64,000 nt of DNA from Candidatus Jettenia sp. (GCA_021650895.1 CP091278.1:1517659-1581658); one strand, 5' to 3'; counted from the first letter of the stretch, positions 37,348 through 47,086 are shown. The notes: generated by a model from the sequence alone, not told the origin. Numbers and translations are program-made.

Positions 37348-38145
37348 ATGAAAATTGTATCACTTTCAGACCTGCCAGAGGAAGGTGTATCCCATAACCC
37401 TGAAATAAAGAAAAAGGTGTTGTTGAAGAAAGATGAAATACCCAATGTAACGGGTTTTTCTCAGGCACGCATCACACCTGGCCAAATAGCTGGCTCCCAT
37501 GCCCACGATGACAGGTATGAAATCTTCTTTTTCGAAGAGGGTAAGGGAGTTGTCCGAATCGATGATAAAGAATACCCGGTTGAAAAGGGTGTTTGTATTA
37601 CGATCGAACCTGGAGAAATCCATACTATTATTAATACGGCATCCTCCGATCTTGTTCTTACTTACTTCGGAGTAAAGACTGAAAGAAAACCCGTAGTAAA
37701 AGACTACCTGGCCGGAAGATTCGGAATATTCAGAAAGGTCAGCAATGTGCTGACATCAAAAGAGTTCAAAAGAGCCAGATATAAGGCAGAAATATACGCA
37801 CATAACCCGGAGAAAACGAAAAAACTTCTTGATAAAGCAGTCAAAAAAACAAAACGTAAGAAGCAGGGACCTGTTAGCCAGGCATGGCAATACCTTTCAG
37901 CGCTAATCCGGATGGTACGGGCTTACATTCGTGGCGATTATAAGGAAATCCCGTGGGAATCGATCGTTTTATCGATAGCTGCCATTATCTATTTTGTTTC
38001 TCCCGTCGACTTTATGCCAGATTTTATTCCCGTAATTGGTTACCTTGATGATATGGCTGTTATTGCATTTGTAGTAAAATCAGTCAAGACCGACATGGAT
38101 AACTTCCTGCAGTGGGAAAATGAACAAAGCGAGGCGCTCAAATAA
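37348..38145 (+). CDS. Cupin-DUF1232 fusion protein
   Basis: This is 265 residues with two parts. Residues 1-112 are a cupin: GSHAHDDRYEIFFFEEGKGV gives the two His and Glu of motif 1, and PGEIHTIIN the His of motif 2, so a metal site is intact. Residues about 113-180 are Lys/Arg-rich and probably helical. Residues about 180-265 are a DUF1232 (YkvA) domain with two membrane helices around IPWESIVLSIAAIIYFVSPV, DFMPDFIPVIGYLDDM and AVIAFVVKSV. DUF1232 proteins are small membrane proteins of unknown function. Joining a soluble cupin sensor or enzyme to DUF1232 in one chain is unusual. Confidence 0.87.
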   Translation: MKIVSLSDLPEEGVSHNPEIKKKVLLKKDEIPNVTGFSQARITPGQIAGSHAHDDRYEIFFFEEGKGVVRIDDKEYPVEKGVCITIEPGEIHTIINTASSDLVLTYFGVKTERKPVVKDYLAGRFGIFRKVSNVLTSKEFKRARYKAEIYAHNPEKTKKLLDKAVKKTKRKKQGPVSQAWQYLSALIRMVRAYIRGDYKEIPWESIVLSIAAIIYFVSPVDFMPDFIPVIGYLDDMAVIAFVVKSVKTDMDNFLQWENEQSEALK

Positions 38146-38816
38146 GATGAAAGAAATATAAAAGGTTTACATTAGGCCTTCAACAAGTTTTTCGTGTCAG
38201 TAATTAGTATCGGTGCAAATGGACACAAACCACGAACACTGTCACTTCGTGACTTTATGGCTATTTTGCTTGTCACCAAAACTCTGTAATACTTTAGTTT
38301 TTTGAGCAAACACCGTGAAACTGACATTCAAGAGGTTTTTAGGAGGATAGAGTAATCTACCTATTAAAAACCTTTTTTACGCAATTCCATAACTGACATT
38401 CGAGAGGTTTTCTTTTAAGCTAAGCGGAAGAACTATAGATACCTTTATCAGAATTATGATATATCCTCAGTTGAGGAATTTCAATTCCGTAGGGCAACCC
38501 TTCAGGGTTGCCTGGCAAGGCTAAAGCCTCGCCCTACATATGATCTATATAACTACAGAGTGAGTAGGGTGAATTAAGCGGAGCGAATCCACCAAAGGGA
38601 TAAATGCCAGGTATGAATTATGAATTTTATAGACAACCTCTTAGCATTTTTACCATTCCCTTAATAAAGCAGGCTGCTTAACTTAATGACATTGATATTT
38701 TATCTGCAACCATTTCATCCCTTTGGGGTTGAGTGCGGTATGTTCAGTTTTATACAGAGGGTGCTATAGCTCATAGATATGCTGCTCTGTCGGGTAAAAC
38801 TATTGCGGAATTTAGG
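38146..38816. other. Intergenic region with repeats
   Basis: It contains the arm word TAGGCCTTCAACAAGTTTTT (38173-38192), two direct copies of AACTGACATTCRAGAGGTTTT (38321-38341, 38391-38411), the GTAGGGCAACCCTTCAGGGT...CTCGCCCTAC palindrome pair (38491-38537), a GTAGGGTGAATTAAGCGG...GAATCCACC unit (38564-38592) and a CATCCCTTTGGGGTTG hairpin (38724-38739). No gene was seen. Confidence 0.6.
38491..38538. repeat. GTAGGGCAACCC...CTCGCCCTAC palindrome pair
   Basis: A left hairpin (GCAACCCTTCAGGGTTGC) and a right hairpin (GGCAAGGCTAAAGCCTCGCC) are joined by TG. Near-identical copies are at 47242-47293 and 63847-63900, with related, longer-spaced versions at 8233-8308 and 42631-42703. Confidence 0.75.
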
Positions 38817-41800
38817 TCACATCTTTTTTTTACCTACAGTTAGATTGCCAATTTCATGATATTTCTTAAGTCTCACATCATGTTCCAGCCTGAATCTGAG
38901 TGGTTGATTGCTTTTTCGGCAAATGGCAGCAAATTCACACCACTCGCACTTTTGATTATCTGAGGTTGGTGAAATGGGGAAAATGCCTTCACGAATATAG
39001 TGTAAGAATTCTTTTACCGTATCCCAACATTGTTTTCCATATTCATTCCAGTCATCTGCATCAATAACCTTTTCAGGTACACCCTTTTGCCCCTTTTTGT
39101 CTTCTCTATTCTGCGCAACATAAACGAAAGATGCCTCTTCTAACCTTATCTCGTTTTGAGCAATACGTCCCTTTTCAATCTCTTTTGAAAGCATATATTC
39201 TATCATGATGATATAAAAGGGAATTTGCAGCTTTTGGCCCCTTACAACAGACCTCATGAGATTTTCCTTTAAGAACCTTCCGGATTTATAATCCACGATA
39301 CGAAAACTCACGGTATTTCCTACCGTCTTTATATCTATACGGTCGATTTTACCCTTCCATAGTATTTTCGAAACATTTTTGGACAAATCGTTTTTTGGAT
39401 TAACCCTAATTACCTTTTCCAAATAGGCAGGAATATAACCGGTTTGTTCTATACGCTGAAGGTCCCATGCCACGAAATTTGTTAAAGAAGCAAGTATTTC
39501 CTCCTTTTCAATTTCCCAGATGATAGGATAACGAAGCGGTATCTGACGTTCTCTCTTTGTAAAATGTCCCCGGGCAATATTGTATAAAATGACTCCGGGG
39601 TCAACATTATTTGTCTTCGCATTAAAATACCCCTGGTTTCGTAAAATGCTATAAAAATCCATCAATATGCTATGATACAGATTTCCGGTGTCTATGGCTG
39701 ATGCCATCTCATCTTTTTCCGGCTCTTCCACAGGTCGTAATTGTAAAACTTTTCTCATAAAGAACTGGAATGGACAGGCACCAAATGTCTCTAGTGTTGT
39801 AGGGCTAAACCCTGAGCGTATTTGTTTGTTCCACCATTGAGATATATCACCAACAATCCCGTCATATGCTGTCAGGTGAGGATGGTAATCATCTATAAGA
39901 TTTACAGCCGATTGTGATCGCTCATAAGAACCAGACTTCATCCCACAAGCACGCATAAAACAAACAGGGTCGATTTTATCGAGAGCCATACGAATATGGA
40001 CCTCTTTTGGTGTAAGCAGGGATATCTCCTGGCTGTAAAGTTTATCCCGAATACCGCGGGGAACGTAAATCTCACAGCCAGACTCTTTGGAAATATTCCC
40101 CGTTCCTGCGATTATGTCATGGATATTCTGAAGAATATCCATAAGGTAATGGGAAGGAACCCTGGGTTTTCCCGCCTCATCTGAACGCTGGTAGAGGAGA
40201 TAGATTCGTTCCCTTGCCGCATTTAGCATAAGATGGAAAAGGATACGTTCCTCATCAAATCCCCGTAATTTTTCGGGAAGGTAATTCCCGAGCACCTCGG
40301 TAAGTTTCCGGCGAACATGATCCCTCAGGAATGGCTCTTCAGAAATGGCGCGAGGGAAGACTTTCTCGTTGAGACCCAGTACAAATAAGGCACGAAAGGA
40401 AAGACCCCGCGCCGATAAGACATCCAGGACCTGTACCCCTCTGATATTTTCCGATCCCATAGGCAACCCCTCTTGCCTGCACGCCCTTATAAAGGTATCG
40501 ACATATTGATCCAGGGTAACCTCTTCATGCAGACAGTCCAGGACTTGTATGGTATCGAACAATTCCCATATTTTCTGCATTATCAGGCGGTCTCTTTCTT
40601 CGTCTTTCGAACCTGTGCCTTCTGATGGAATACAAATATAGCTTTGAAGAATATGGGTAATCTTCTGACCCATAACTTTCCATGATGCCCTTTCAGGAAG
40701 AGAAGACAGATCGTTTGATACTATTTTCAGGACGTCTTCGAGAAATGTAATTTGATCATGAGGGATACTGCCGTATCCTTCTATCTCCTCTTCATCGATA
40801 CATCCTGTACCCTCATCTTCCCTTTCTGAAAAAGGAAATTCGTTATATGCAGCCTCGGAAATCCTGTTCATTTCTCCTTTATGAAAGGATGATTCAGGAA
40901 GATATTCACTCCTGGCATCCTCGCTTGATATCTCAGTAAAGACTGATTTTACCTGCTGAAGTCTCGACAACCAGCATTCAATACCGCCACGAATGCCTAA
41001 TCTCCTGCTCAGGATATCCCAGAGATCCGGACGTGGAGTAACCTTTTGAGAACGGGAGACAGGCATCTTGAAATAAGGTGATTTTAATAGTTCTATTACC
41101 ATAGGGCGATCGTAGTTCTCCCGTTTGAGAAGGAGCATCTGCCGGATAACTTTTGCCAGAGGATATCGTTCGAGAGGCTCCTGTATACTGGTTACAAACG
41201 GGATAAAGTTTTCCTGAAATAGTTTTTGAATAGTTTCTGCATAAGGATCAAGCGATCTTGCGACGACACCGATCTCTTCCATCTTATAACCTTCACCTGC
41301 TAACTTCAGTATCTCTTTAGCAACAACCCAAACTTCATCCCTTTTACCGGAAACGTTTATAATAGAGCTTTTTCCTGCAGGAACAGCTCTTTCCGGAAGA
41401 TTTTTCGTCTCTTCCTCATTCCCCTTCCCGGCAAGAGGAGATGTAAGAATGGCAATCTGGTTAGGGCTTGCCCCATCATCGAAATCCCCTATTTCGGAAT
41501 CAACAGAAATAGCCTCACTATTATCGTGAAAATTCGGTATACAGGGGAACGGAGAATTATCATCCGGAGATAGCTCCTCTATATCATGCGCCAATCCGAG
41601 CACAAAGGATTCAAAAAAAGGTTTTATGGAAGAAAAGGCCGGACACTTCTTTTGATAGGGAAGAAAAAGTGTTGTGGGATGGTATCTGAATATCTCCCGG
41701 AAAAAATCCAACTCAACACCGCTAAGATCGTAAAATCCGTATGTCAGAATATGGTGAAAACCTCTCAGGAATTCAGAATCTGAAACCTGTGGAGTAGCCA

Positions 41801-42350
41801 GATGATAGACATTTGAATCATTGGATATGCGTAAGACCTTCAATTTCTGCTTAAACCTATCGTACAGTTGTGCAATTCCATAAAGTCTTTGCCTCTCAGC
41901 ATCTCCAATAAATTCTTCCTGAATAACCGCCTTGAGATCATCAGCGCAAACATTCGCATTGCTGAGATCCTGCACAACGCGGAAAAGAGTACGGGCAAGG
42001 GCGGGCAAAGACCGTACATTCTTACAAAGGGTATTCTGGAATATACGATTTTTTAATAACCCTTCAATAAGGCATTCGTACATAACGGACTGATAAATAA
42101 TCCGGCCCACATGAGTTCCTGAATATCGGCATATTTCGTGTGCAAAAACAGAGAAGTTCATAAAAGAAATATTCATGAAAGAGGCGCCCTGTTCATGAGC
42201 AAGGCATTCCTGAAGGCGATTTACCATGATATTTGTGGGCGCTACAACGGCAAGGGGTGCCAGGGGATTATCCTTTTTCAATATTTGTATCGTATCTACA
42301 AATGATTGTTCAAGGAATGGGTGATAAAGTCCTATCTTAACAGATAACAT
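38817..42350 (-). CDS. AddB-like PD-(D/E)XK nuclease with Fe-S cluster (orphan)
   Basis: This is 1177 residues. The N-terminal region (LAVVAPTNIMVNRLQECLAH) is helicase-like without a Walker A lysine, as in AddB. The middle has inactive UvrD-like segments (VQVLDVLSARGLSFRALFVLG, NEKVFPRAISEEPFLRD). The C-terminal nuclease has FRIVDYKSGRF (DxK) and four cysteines typical of the AddB iron-sulfur site: one in FGACPFQFFM (about 860) and three in CEWCEFAAICR (about 1135-1145). AddB works with the AddA helicase-nuclease in double-strand-break resection, but no addA lies next to it, so its partner must be elsewhere or it acts alone. Confidence 0.85.
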   Translation of the reverse strand: MLSVKIGLYHPFLEQSFVDTIQILKKDNPLAPLAVVAPTNIMVNRLQECLAHEQGASFMNISFMNFSVFAHEICRYSGTHVGRIIYQSVMYECLIEGLLKNRIFQNTLCKNVRSLPALARTLFRVVQDLSNANVCADDLKAVIQEEFIGDAERQRLYGIAQLYDRFKQKLKVLRISNDSNVYHLATPQVSDSEFLRGFHHILTYGFYDLSGVELDFFREIFRYHPTTLFLPYQKKCPAFSSIKPFFESFVLGLAHDIEELSPDDNSPFPCIPNFHDNSEAISVDSEIGDFDDGASPNQIAILTSPLAGKGNEEETKNLPERAVPAGKSSIINVSGKRDEVWVVAKEILKLAGEGYKMEEIGVVARSLDPYAETIQKLFQENFIPFVTSIQEPLERYPLAKVIRQMLLLKRENYDRPMVIELLKSPYFKMPVSRSQKVTPRPDLWDILSRRLGIRGGIECWLSRLQQVKSVFTEISSEDARSEYLPESSFHKGEMNRISEAAYNEFPFSEREDEGTGCIDEEEIEGYGSIPHDQITFLEDVLKIVSNDLSSLPERASWKVMGQKITHILQSYICIPSEGTGSKDEERDRLIMQKIWELFDTIQVLDCLHEEVTLDQYVDTFIRACRQEGLPMGSENIRGVQVLDVLSARGLSFRALFVLGLNEKVFPRAISEEPFLRDHVRRKLTEVLGNYLPEKLRGFDEERILFHLMLNAARERIYLLYQRSDEAGKPRVPSHYLMDILQNIHDIIAGTGNISKESGCEIYVPRGIRDKLYSQEISLLTPKEVHIRMALDKIDPVCFMRACGMKSGSYERSQSAVNLIDDYHPHLTAYDGIVGDISQWWNKQIRSGFSPTTLETFGACPFQFFMRKVLQLRPVEEPEKDEMASAIDTGNLYHSILMDFYSILRNQGYFNAKTNNVDPGVILYNIARGHFTKRERQIPLRYPIIWEIEKEEILASLTNFVAWDLQRIEQTGYIPAYLEKVIRVNPKNDLSKNVSKILWKGKIDRIDIKTVGNTVSFRIVDYKSGRFLKENLMRSVVRGQKLQIPFYIIMIEYMLSKEIEKGRIAQNEIRLEEASFVYVAQNREDKKGQKGVPEKVIDADDWNEYGKQCWDTVKEFLHYIREGIFPISPTSDNQKCEWCEFAAICRKSNQPLRFRLEHDVRLKKYHEIGNLTVGKKKM

Positions 42351-42507
42351 TACGTATCATATGCCTCAAAGGAAATAGAACGCGCACAACCTTTTCTATG
42401 GGGAAATAATAGGTATAGTATAGCAGATTACAGGAGATTTTTTTAATGAAATATTGTTAGACAATTTTTAATTTCATTGTATTATAATCGTGTTCCTGAA
42501 TGACCAT

Positions 42508-42625
42508 TGTAGAGACGCAAGATTTTGCGTCTCTCCAGGGGAATGAACCCACCCCTAACCCCTCCCAGGAGGGGAATAAAAAGTCCTCTCCTGGGAGGGG
42601 ATTTAGGGGTGGGTAAAAAGTCTTT
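42508..42625. repeat. Composite palindromic repeat, inverted copy of 27855-27975
   Basis: It holds GTAGAGACGCAAGATTTTGC...CTCTCC, then CCCACCCCTAACCCCTCCCA...GGAGGGG and a second GGGAGGGGATTTAGGGGTGG hairpin half. Read on the other strand it matches the block between uvrA-linked genes and lpoB. Confidence 0.7.
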
Positions 42626-42630
42626 CTGTA

Positions 42631-42703
42631 GGGTAACCCTTTCGGGTTGCTATCCCGGCGCATATATTCTGGCGGTGTGGCAAGGCTGAAGCCTTGCCCT
42701 ACA
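42631..42703. repeat. GTAGGGTAACCC...GCCTTGCCCTAC palindrome pair
   Basis: The left hairpin GTAACCCTTTCGGGTTGC and right hairpin GGCAAGGCTGAAGCCTTGCC are separated by 28 bases. It lies directly upstream of the EamA gene and may supply its leader. Confidence 0.65.
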
Positions 42704-42727
42704 TTATGTATCGAGGATACTTGTGTT

Positions 42728-43144
42728 ATGGAAGCATTTTTCCTTGCCCTGCTTACTGCCTTTATTTGGGGATTTGTGCCCTTTTTAGAAAAGATTGGGC
42801 TCTCATCTGTTGAGCCTACAACCGCATATCTGGTAAGGTGCTCAGGCGTCCTTATCGGGATGGTAATCGCTATCTCATATACCCCTGACTTTTCATCGTT
42901 TGGGAAGATGGGGATTCGATCCATTTCCTTTCTCGTCCTTGCCGGCATTCTGGCAGGATTTGTAGCACAAGTAGTATTTTATAAAGCGCTTAAGATGGGT
43001 GAGCTATCGATGATCATCCCTGTCACCAGTTGTTACCCTTTGTTCACCTTCATTTTGGGTTGGGTATTTCTTGGAGAAGAAGTTACCCTCTCAAAGGTTA
43101 TAGGGATGCTCCTTATCCTGGGGGGACTCTTTCTCCTCAAATAA
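42728..43144 (+). CDS. EamA/DMT-type small membrane transporter (half-size)
   Basis: This is 138 residues from ATG 42728; an upstream in-frame ATG at 42647 would translate the repeat and is rejected. It has five hydrophobic helices and one EamA repeat: ALLTAFIWGFVPFLEKIGL at the start, ILAGFVAQVVFYKALKMGEL, VTSCYPLFTFILGWVFLGEE and a final LLILGGLFLL. Full-length DMT exporters have two such repeats; half-size forms dimerise. The substrate is unknown. GAGG lies 11 bases before the ATG, a loose spacing. Confidence 0.85.
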   Translation: MEAFFLALLTAFIWGFVPFLEKIGLSSVEPTTAYLVRCSGVLIGMVIAISYTPDFSSFGKMGIRSISFLVLAGILAGFVAQVVFYKALKMGELSMIIPVTSCYPLFTFILGWVFLGEEVTLSKVIGMLLILGGLFLLK

Positions 43145-43155
43145 TTTTGACCTAC

Positions 43156-43339
43156 TACACTGTCAATATAATTCATGATAATACGATTTGTATCGGTTCA
43201 ACTGCATGGGGCTGTGTCATTGCGAGGGTAGTATCCGAAGCAATCCCCTGGATATTTCAAAAGAGATTGCTTCGGGAAAATACCCCTCGCAATGACACAT
43301 ACGAGAGAGTCTATTATAATAAATTAAGTTGACAGTGTA
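43156..43339. repeat. MITE-like element B, copy 2 (184 bp)
   Basis: This is an inverted copy of 15853-16036, of equal length, ending in TACACTGTCAA/TTGACAGTGTA and flanked on both sides by CTAC (43152-43155, 43340-43343). It lies between the EamA gene and the SBBP gene. Confidence 0.85.
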
Positions 43340-43453
43340 CTACATGAAGAAGAAAGCTGGTTCGATCTTGCAGGTCGAATCGGGAAAACAGGCGCTTAGG
43401 CAGGAAATGTTTCCCGGCACGCATATATTCAGGAACTTTTCAGGAGGGGATGT

Positions 43454-46400
43454 ATGGAAAGGAGTATGAGGTTTTTTGGGGCGTCTGTAGTTCTTTTATT
43501 CACCCTCGTTTTAACGGGAGGTCATGGATTCGGGGAAGGCAACGCAAGAAGACTGATACAGGAGGAGTTTGCACAAAAGGCGAAAAGACTTCAGTTGCCC
43601 TTTATCGCCAATGAAGGTCAGGCAGATGCAAGGGTAGGCTTTTATGCGAATACCTTTAGCGGGACGGTGTTTGTAACAAAGGAAGGCGAGATTATCTATT
43701 CATTGCCTCACTCCAGGAATAAAGAAGATAATAATAGTAAGGGACCAGAGGGATTACCACCAAACGACCTGTATCGTACAAAGCACATCAGGCGCTATGC
43801 ACACTGCCGGTTACCTCACTATCAGAGTACCGTGCATCCCGCATCACCTGTGCGGGCTTTTATCGATACCATGCTCCGGAATACGTCGTGTGAAAAAGGA
43901 CTGATATTAAAAGAAGAGCTGGTTAACGGGAAGGTTGCAGAGATAAAGGGAGAGGATGAGGCAGAGACACAGGTGAGTTATTTTAAGGGCAATGATCCAT
44001 CGAAGTGGAGGAGTGGCATTGCGACCTATGGAGAGGTAAACCTCGGAGAGGTATACGAGGGGATTGAGCTAAGGCTGAAGGCATATGGGGATAATGTGGA
44101 GAAGCTCTTTTGTGTGAAACCAGGGGCTGATCCGGGACAGATTCAGGTAAGGTTGAGTGGGGTGAAACTTCCTAATCCCCCCAACCCCCCTTTAGAAAAG
44201 GGGGGCTTTGCTATTCCCTCTTTACAAAAGGGGGATTTCGCTATTCCTCCTTTACAAAAGGGAGGCTTCGCTGTTTCTTCTTTACCAAAGGGGGATAGAG
44301 GGAATTTTCCCCCTTTTCTAAAGGGGGATCAAGGGGGATTATACATTAACGACCACGGAGAGCTTGAGGTAGAGACAGAGTTAGGGAAGGTGTCATTTAC
44401 CAAACCGGTAGCCTTTCAGGAAATTGGTGGGAAGAGGGTTGATGTGGCAGTGGAATATCGTGTTCAGAAGACAGAAGCCAGGAGTCAGCATAAAGAAGAA
44501 AAGACCTCTCACCTTGTTTATGGCTTTACGGTAGCATCATACGATACATCAAAGGAACTCATCATCGACCCCCTCCTGGCATCCACATTTCTCGGCGGCT
44601 CTCATAGTGATTATGGTCAATCAATTACTACAGACACAAATGGAAACATCTATGTAATGGGTTATACCTATGATACAACAACCGACCTCCCCACTAAGGC
44701 AGGCGCTTATGATACCTCTCACAATGGCGCGCTTGATGTCTTTGTATCAAAGTTCAATAGTGGTCTGACTACTCTCCAGGCATCTACGTTCCTGGGTGGC
44801 TCTGGTGATGATTTGGGTAGGTTTCTTGCCATAGATACGGAAGGAAACATCTATGTGACGGGTTATACCTATGATGCAGCAACAGACCTTCCTACCACGG
44901 CAGGCGCTTATGATACCTCTCACAATGGTTCTTGGGATATTTTTGTATCAAAGTTCAACAATGGTCTGACCAGTCTCCTGGCATCCACGTTCCTGGGTGG
45001 CTCTCATAATGATCATGGCATTTCTCTTGCCATAGATGCGGAGGGAAATGTCTATGTAACGGGTCATACTTATGATGCAACAACCGACCTCCCTACCACG
45101 GCAGGTGCTTATGATACCTCTCACAATGGTGGGGATGATGCCTTTGTATCAAAGTTCAATAGTAGCCTGACGAGTCTCCTGGCATCCACATTTCTGGGTG
45201 GCTCTAGTAATGATTATTATGGCCTTTCTTTTGCCATAGATACGGAGGGGAACATCTATGTGACGGGTTATACCAATAGTAGCGCCTTCCCTACCACGGT
45301 TGATGCTTATGATACATCTTACAATGGTTCAGATGATATCTTTGTATCAAAGTTCAACAGTGGTCTGACCAGTCTCCTGGCATCCACATTCCTGGGTGGC
45401 TCTGGTAATGATTATGGCCTTTCCCTTACCATAGATACGGAAGGAAACATCTATGTGACGGGTTATACATCTGATGCAACAACCGACCTCCCTACCACGG
45501 CAGGCGCTTATGATACCTCTCACAATGGTGGGTATGATATCTTTGTATCAAAGTTCAACAGTAATCTGACCAGCCTCCTGACATCTACGTTCCTGGGTGG
45601 CTCTGGTTCTGATCTAGGCTATTCCCTTGCTATAGATACGGAGGGAAACGTCTATCTGACGGGTTATACCAATAGTGGCACCTTCCCTACCACGACAGGC
45701 GCTTATGATACGACCTACAATGGCTCAGCTGATGTCTTTGTATCAAAGTTCAACAGCGGTCTGACCAGTCTCCTGGCATCTACGTTCCTGGGTGGCTCTC
45801 ATAATGATTATGGCATTTCTCTTGCCATAGATACGGAGGGAAATGTCTATGTAATAGGTTATACCGCTGATGCAACGACAGACCTTCCTACCACGGCAGG
45901 CGTTTACGATACCTCTCACAATGGCTGGGATGATGTCTTCGTATCCCGCTTTGATAGTAACCTCTCTGAGGGTACCTGGTATATTGCCAGCATGGGAGGC
46001 AATAATGCTGAAGGGACATTTACCTCTCTGGCTTTAGACAGATCGGAATGGGCACGTATCAGCTATTATAATGCGAGCAATAGAAACCTTCAAATTGTGT
46101 ATAATATTTCTAATGGATCATGGCCAAAGAGTACACCGGATAGGATAGGAGATGTAGGAAGGTACCCCTCTCTGGCAATAAAGAAATCGATCTTTCGAAA
46201 GTATATCAGTTACTATGACCAAACCAATGGTGATCTGAAATTTGCTACCGCTGATGGCAAAGCTGCATGGTCCGTCTCTACCATAGACAGCACGGGCAAT
46301 GTGGGACTGTATACCTCTCTGGCGTTCGATTCAACGGATAAGGTATATATCAGTTATTATGATGCTACCAATCAGGATCTTAAATGCGCCTCTACCAGCA

Positions 46401-47086
46401 CCCCTCTTGATCCTGCCTCATGGACAATCACGACCGTAGATAGTACCGGAGATGTAGGCATGTACACCTCTCTGGCAGTCGATTCTATGGATAATGTGCA
46501 TATCAGTTATTATGATCGTACCAATGGCGATCTCAAGTATGCCCTGTATACGAACGGTTCATGGTCAACTGAGATTGTGCATGGTGAGAATGGATGGGTA
46601 GGAAAATATTCTTCACTCGCAGTAGATTCGTCTGATACGGTACATATCAGCTACTATAACGCAAGTACTACGGGGCTTAGCTATGCTCATAAGGTGAGTG
46701 GTTCATGGGTAAGTGAATCGATAGATACGGTTGGATTAGTTGGTTCATACACCTCTCTGGCAATTGATGCTGCTGATAACGTTCACATAAGTTACTATGA
46801 TCACACAAATCGGGATCTCAAATATACCCATAATACCACTCCTGGTTCATGGGCTACGATAACGGTGGATAGTGCAGGGCGGGTAGGCGAGTATACCTCG
46901 ATAAAGGTAGACAGTAATGGTTTTGTGCATATCAGCTATTACGATCGGTCAAATACCGATCTCAAGTATGCACGTTCCCTTATTTCTTACGGTACTTCAG
47001 GCCTTGCCCTGAAAAAACCATACTCAGGTAACATTCGATCATCACGCAAGCGTCCACAACAGCAGAATAGAAATAACTCATTGTAG
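43454..47086 (+). CDS. Large secreted SBBP-repeat protein with two predicted beta-propellers
   Basis: This is 1210 residues behind AGGAGGGG. The signal peptide is about 1-28. Residues 45-372 form the N-terminal domain common in SBBP proteins (LPFIANEGQADARVGFYANT, WRSGIATYGEVNLGEVYEGI, LVYGFTVASYDTSKELIIDP). Seven SBBP repeats (373-835) of about 65 residues follow, each starting ASTFLGGS and containing NIYVTGYT and AYDTSHNG. Then come seven repeats of about 50 residues (836-1190) with TSLAVDS...VHISYYD...DLKYA. Both sets suit seven-bladed propellers. Residues about 239-297 are encoded by a palindromic DNA repeat read in frame (FAIPPLQKGGF units). It is likely surface-exposed, with an adhesive or matrix role by inference. 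Confidence 0.9.
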   Translation: MERSMRFFGASVVLLFTLVLTGGHGFGEGNARRLIQEEFAQKAKRLQLPFIANEGQADARVGFYANTFSGTVFVTKEGEIIYSLPHSRNKEDNNSKGPEGLPPNDLYRTKHIRRYAHCRLPHYQSTVHPASPVRAFIDTMLRNTSCEKGLILKEELVNGKVAEIKGEDEAETQVSYFKGNDPSKWRSGIATYGEVNLGEVYEGIELRLKAYGDNVEKLFCVKPGADPGQIQVRLSGVKLPNPPNPPLEKGGFAIPSLQKGDFAIPPLQKGGFAVSSLPKGDRGNFPPFLKGDQGGLYINDHGELEVETELGKVSFTKPVAFQEIGGKRVDVAVEYRVQKTEARSQHKEEKTSHLVYGFTVASYDTSKELIIDPLLASTFLGGSHSDYGQSITTDTNGNIYVMGYTYDTTTDLPTKAGAYDTSHNGALDVFVSKFNSGLTTLQASTFLGGSGDDLGRFLAIDTEGNIYVTGYTYDAATDLPTTAGAYDTSHNGSWDIFVSKFNNGLTSLLASTFLGGSHNDHGISLAIDAEGNVYVTGHTYDATTDLPTTAGAYDTSHNGGDDAFVSKFNSSLTSLLASTFLGGSSNDYYGLSFAIDTEGNIYVTGYTNSSAFPTTVDAYDTSYNGSDDIFVSKFNSGLTSLLASTFLGGSGNDYGLSLTIDTEGNIYVTGYTSDATTDLPTTAGAYDTSHNGGYDIFVSKFNSNLTSLLTSTFLGGSGSDLGYSLAIDTEGNVYLTGYTNSGTFPTTTGAYDTTYNGSADVFVSKFNSGLTSLLASTFLGGSHNDYGISLAIDTEGNVYVIGYTADATTDLPTTAGVYDTSHNGWDDVFVSRFDSNLSEGTWYIASMGGNNAEGTFTSLALDRSEWARISYYNASNRNLQIVYNISNGSWPKSTPDRIGDVGRYPSLAIKKSIFRKYISYYDQTNGDLKFATADGKAAWSVSTIDSTGNVGLYTSLAFDSTDKVYISYYDATNQDLKCASTSTPLDPASWTITTVDSTGDVGMYTSLAVDSMDNVHISYYDRTNGDLKYALYTNGSWSTEIVHGENGWVGKYSSLAVDSSDTVHISYYNASTTGLSYAHKVSGSWVSESIDTVGLVGSYTSLAIDAADNVHISYYDHTNRDLKYTHNTTPGSWATITVDSAGRVGEYTSIKVDSNGFVHISYYDRSNTDLKYARSLISYGTSGLALKKPYSGNIRSSRKRPQQQNRNNSL
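44170..44345. repeat. In-frame palindromic repeat inside the SBBP gene
   Basis: Several CCCCCCTTTAGAAAAGGGGG-type units follow one another, the same family as at 4948-5015 and 36.5-36.7 kb. They are read without a stop as Pro/Gly/Lys-rich tandem peptides (PPLEKGGF, PSLQKGDF, PPLQKGGF, SSLPKGDRG). Confidence 0.85.

Noticed and set aside
42457-42948. Minus-strand open frame opposite the EamA gene
   Set aside because: It covers repeats and runs antisense to a well-supported membrane protein; its peptide shows no family.
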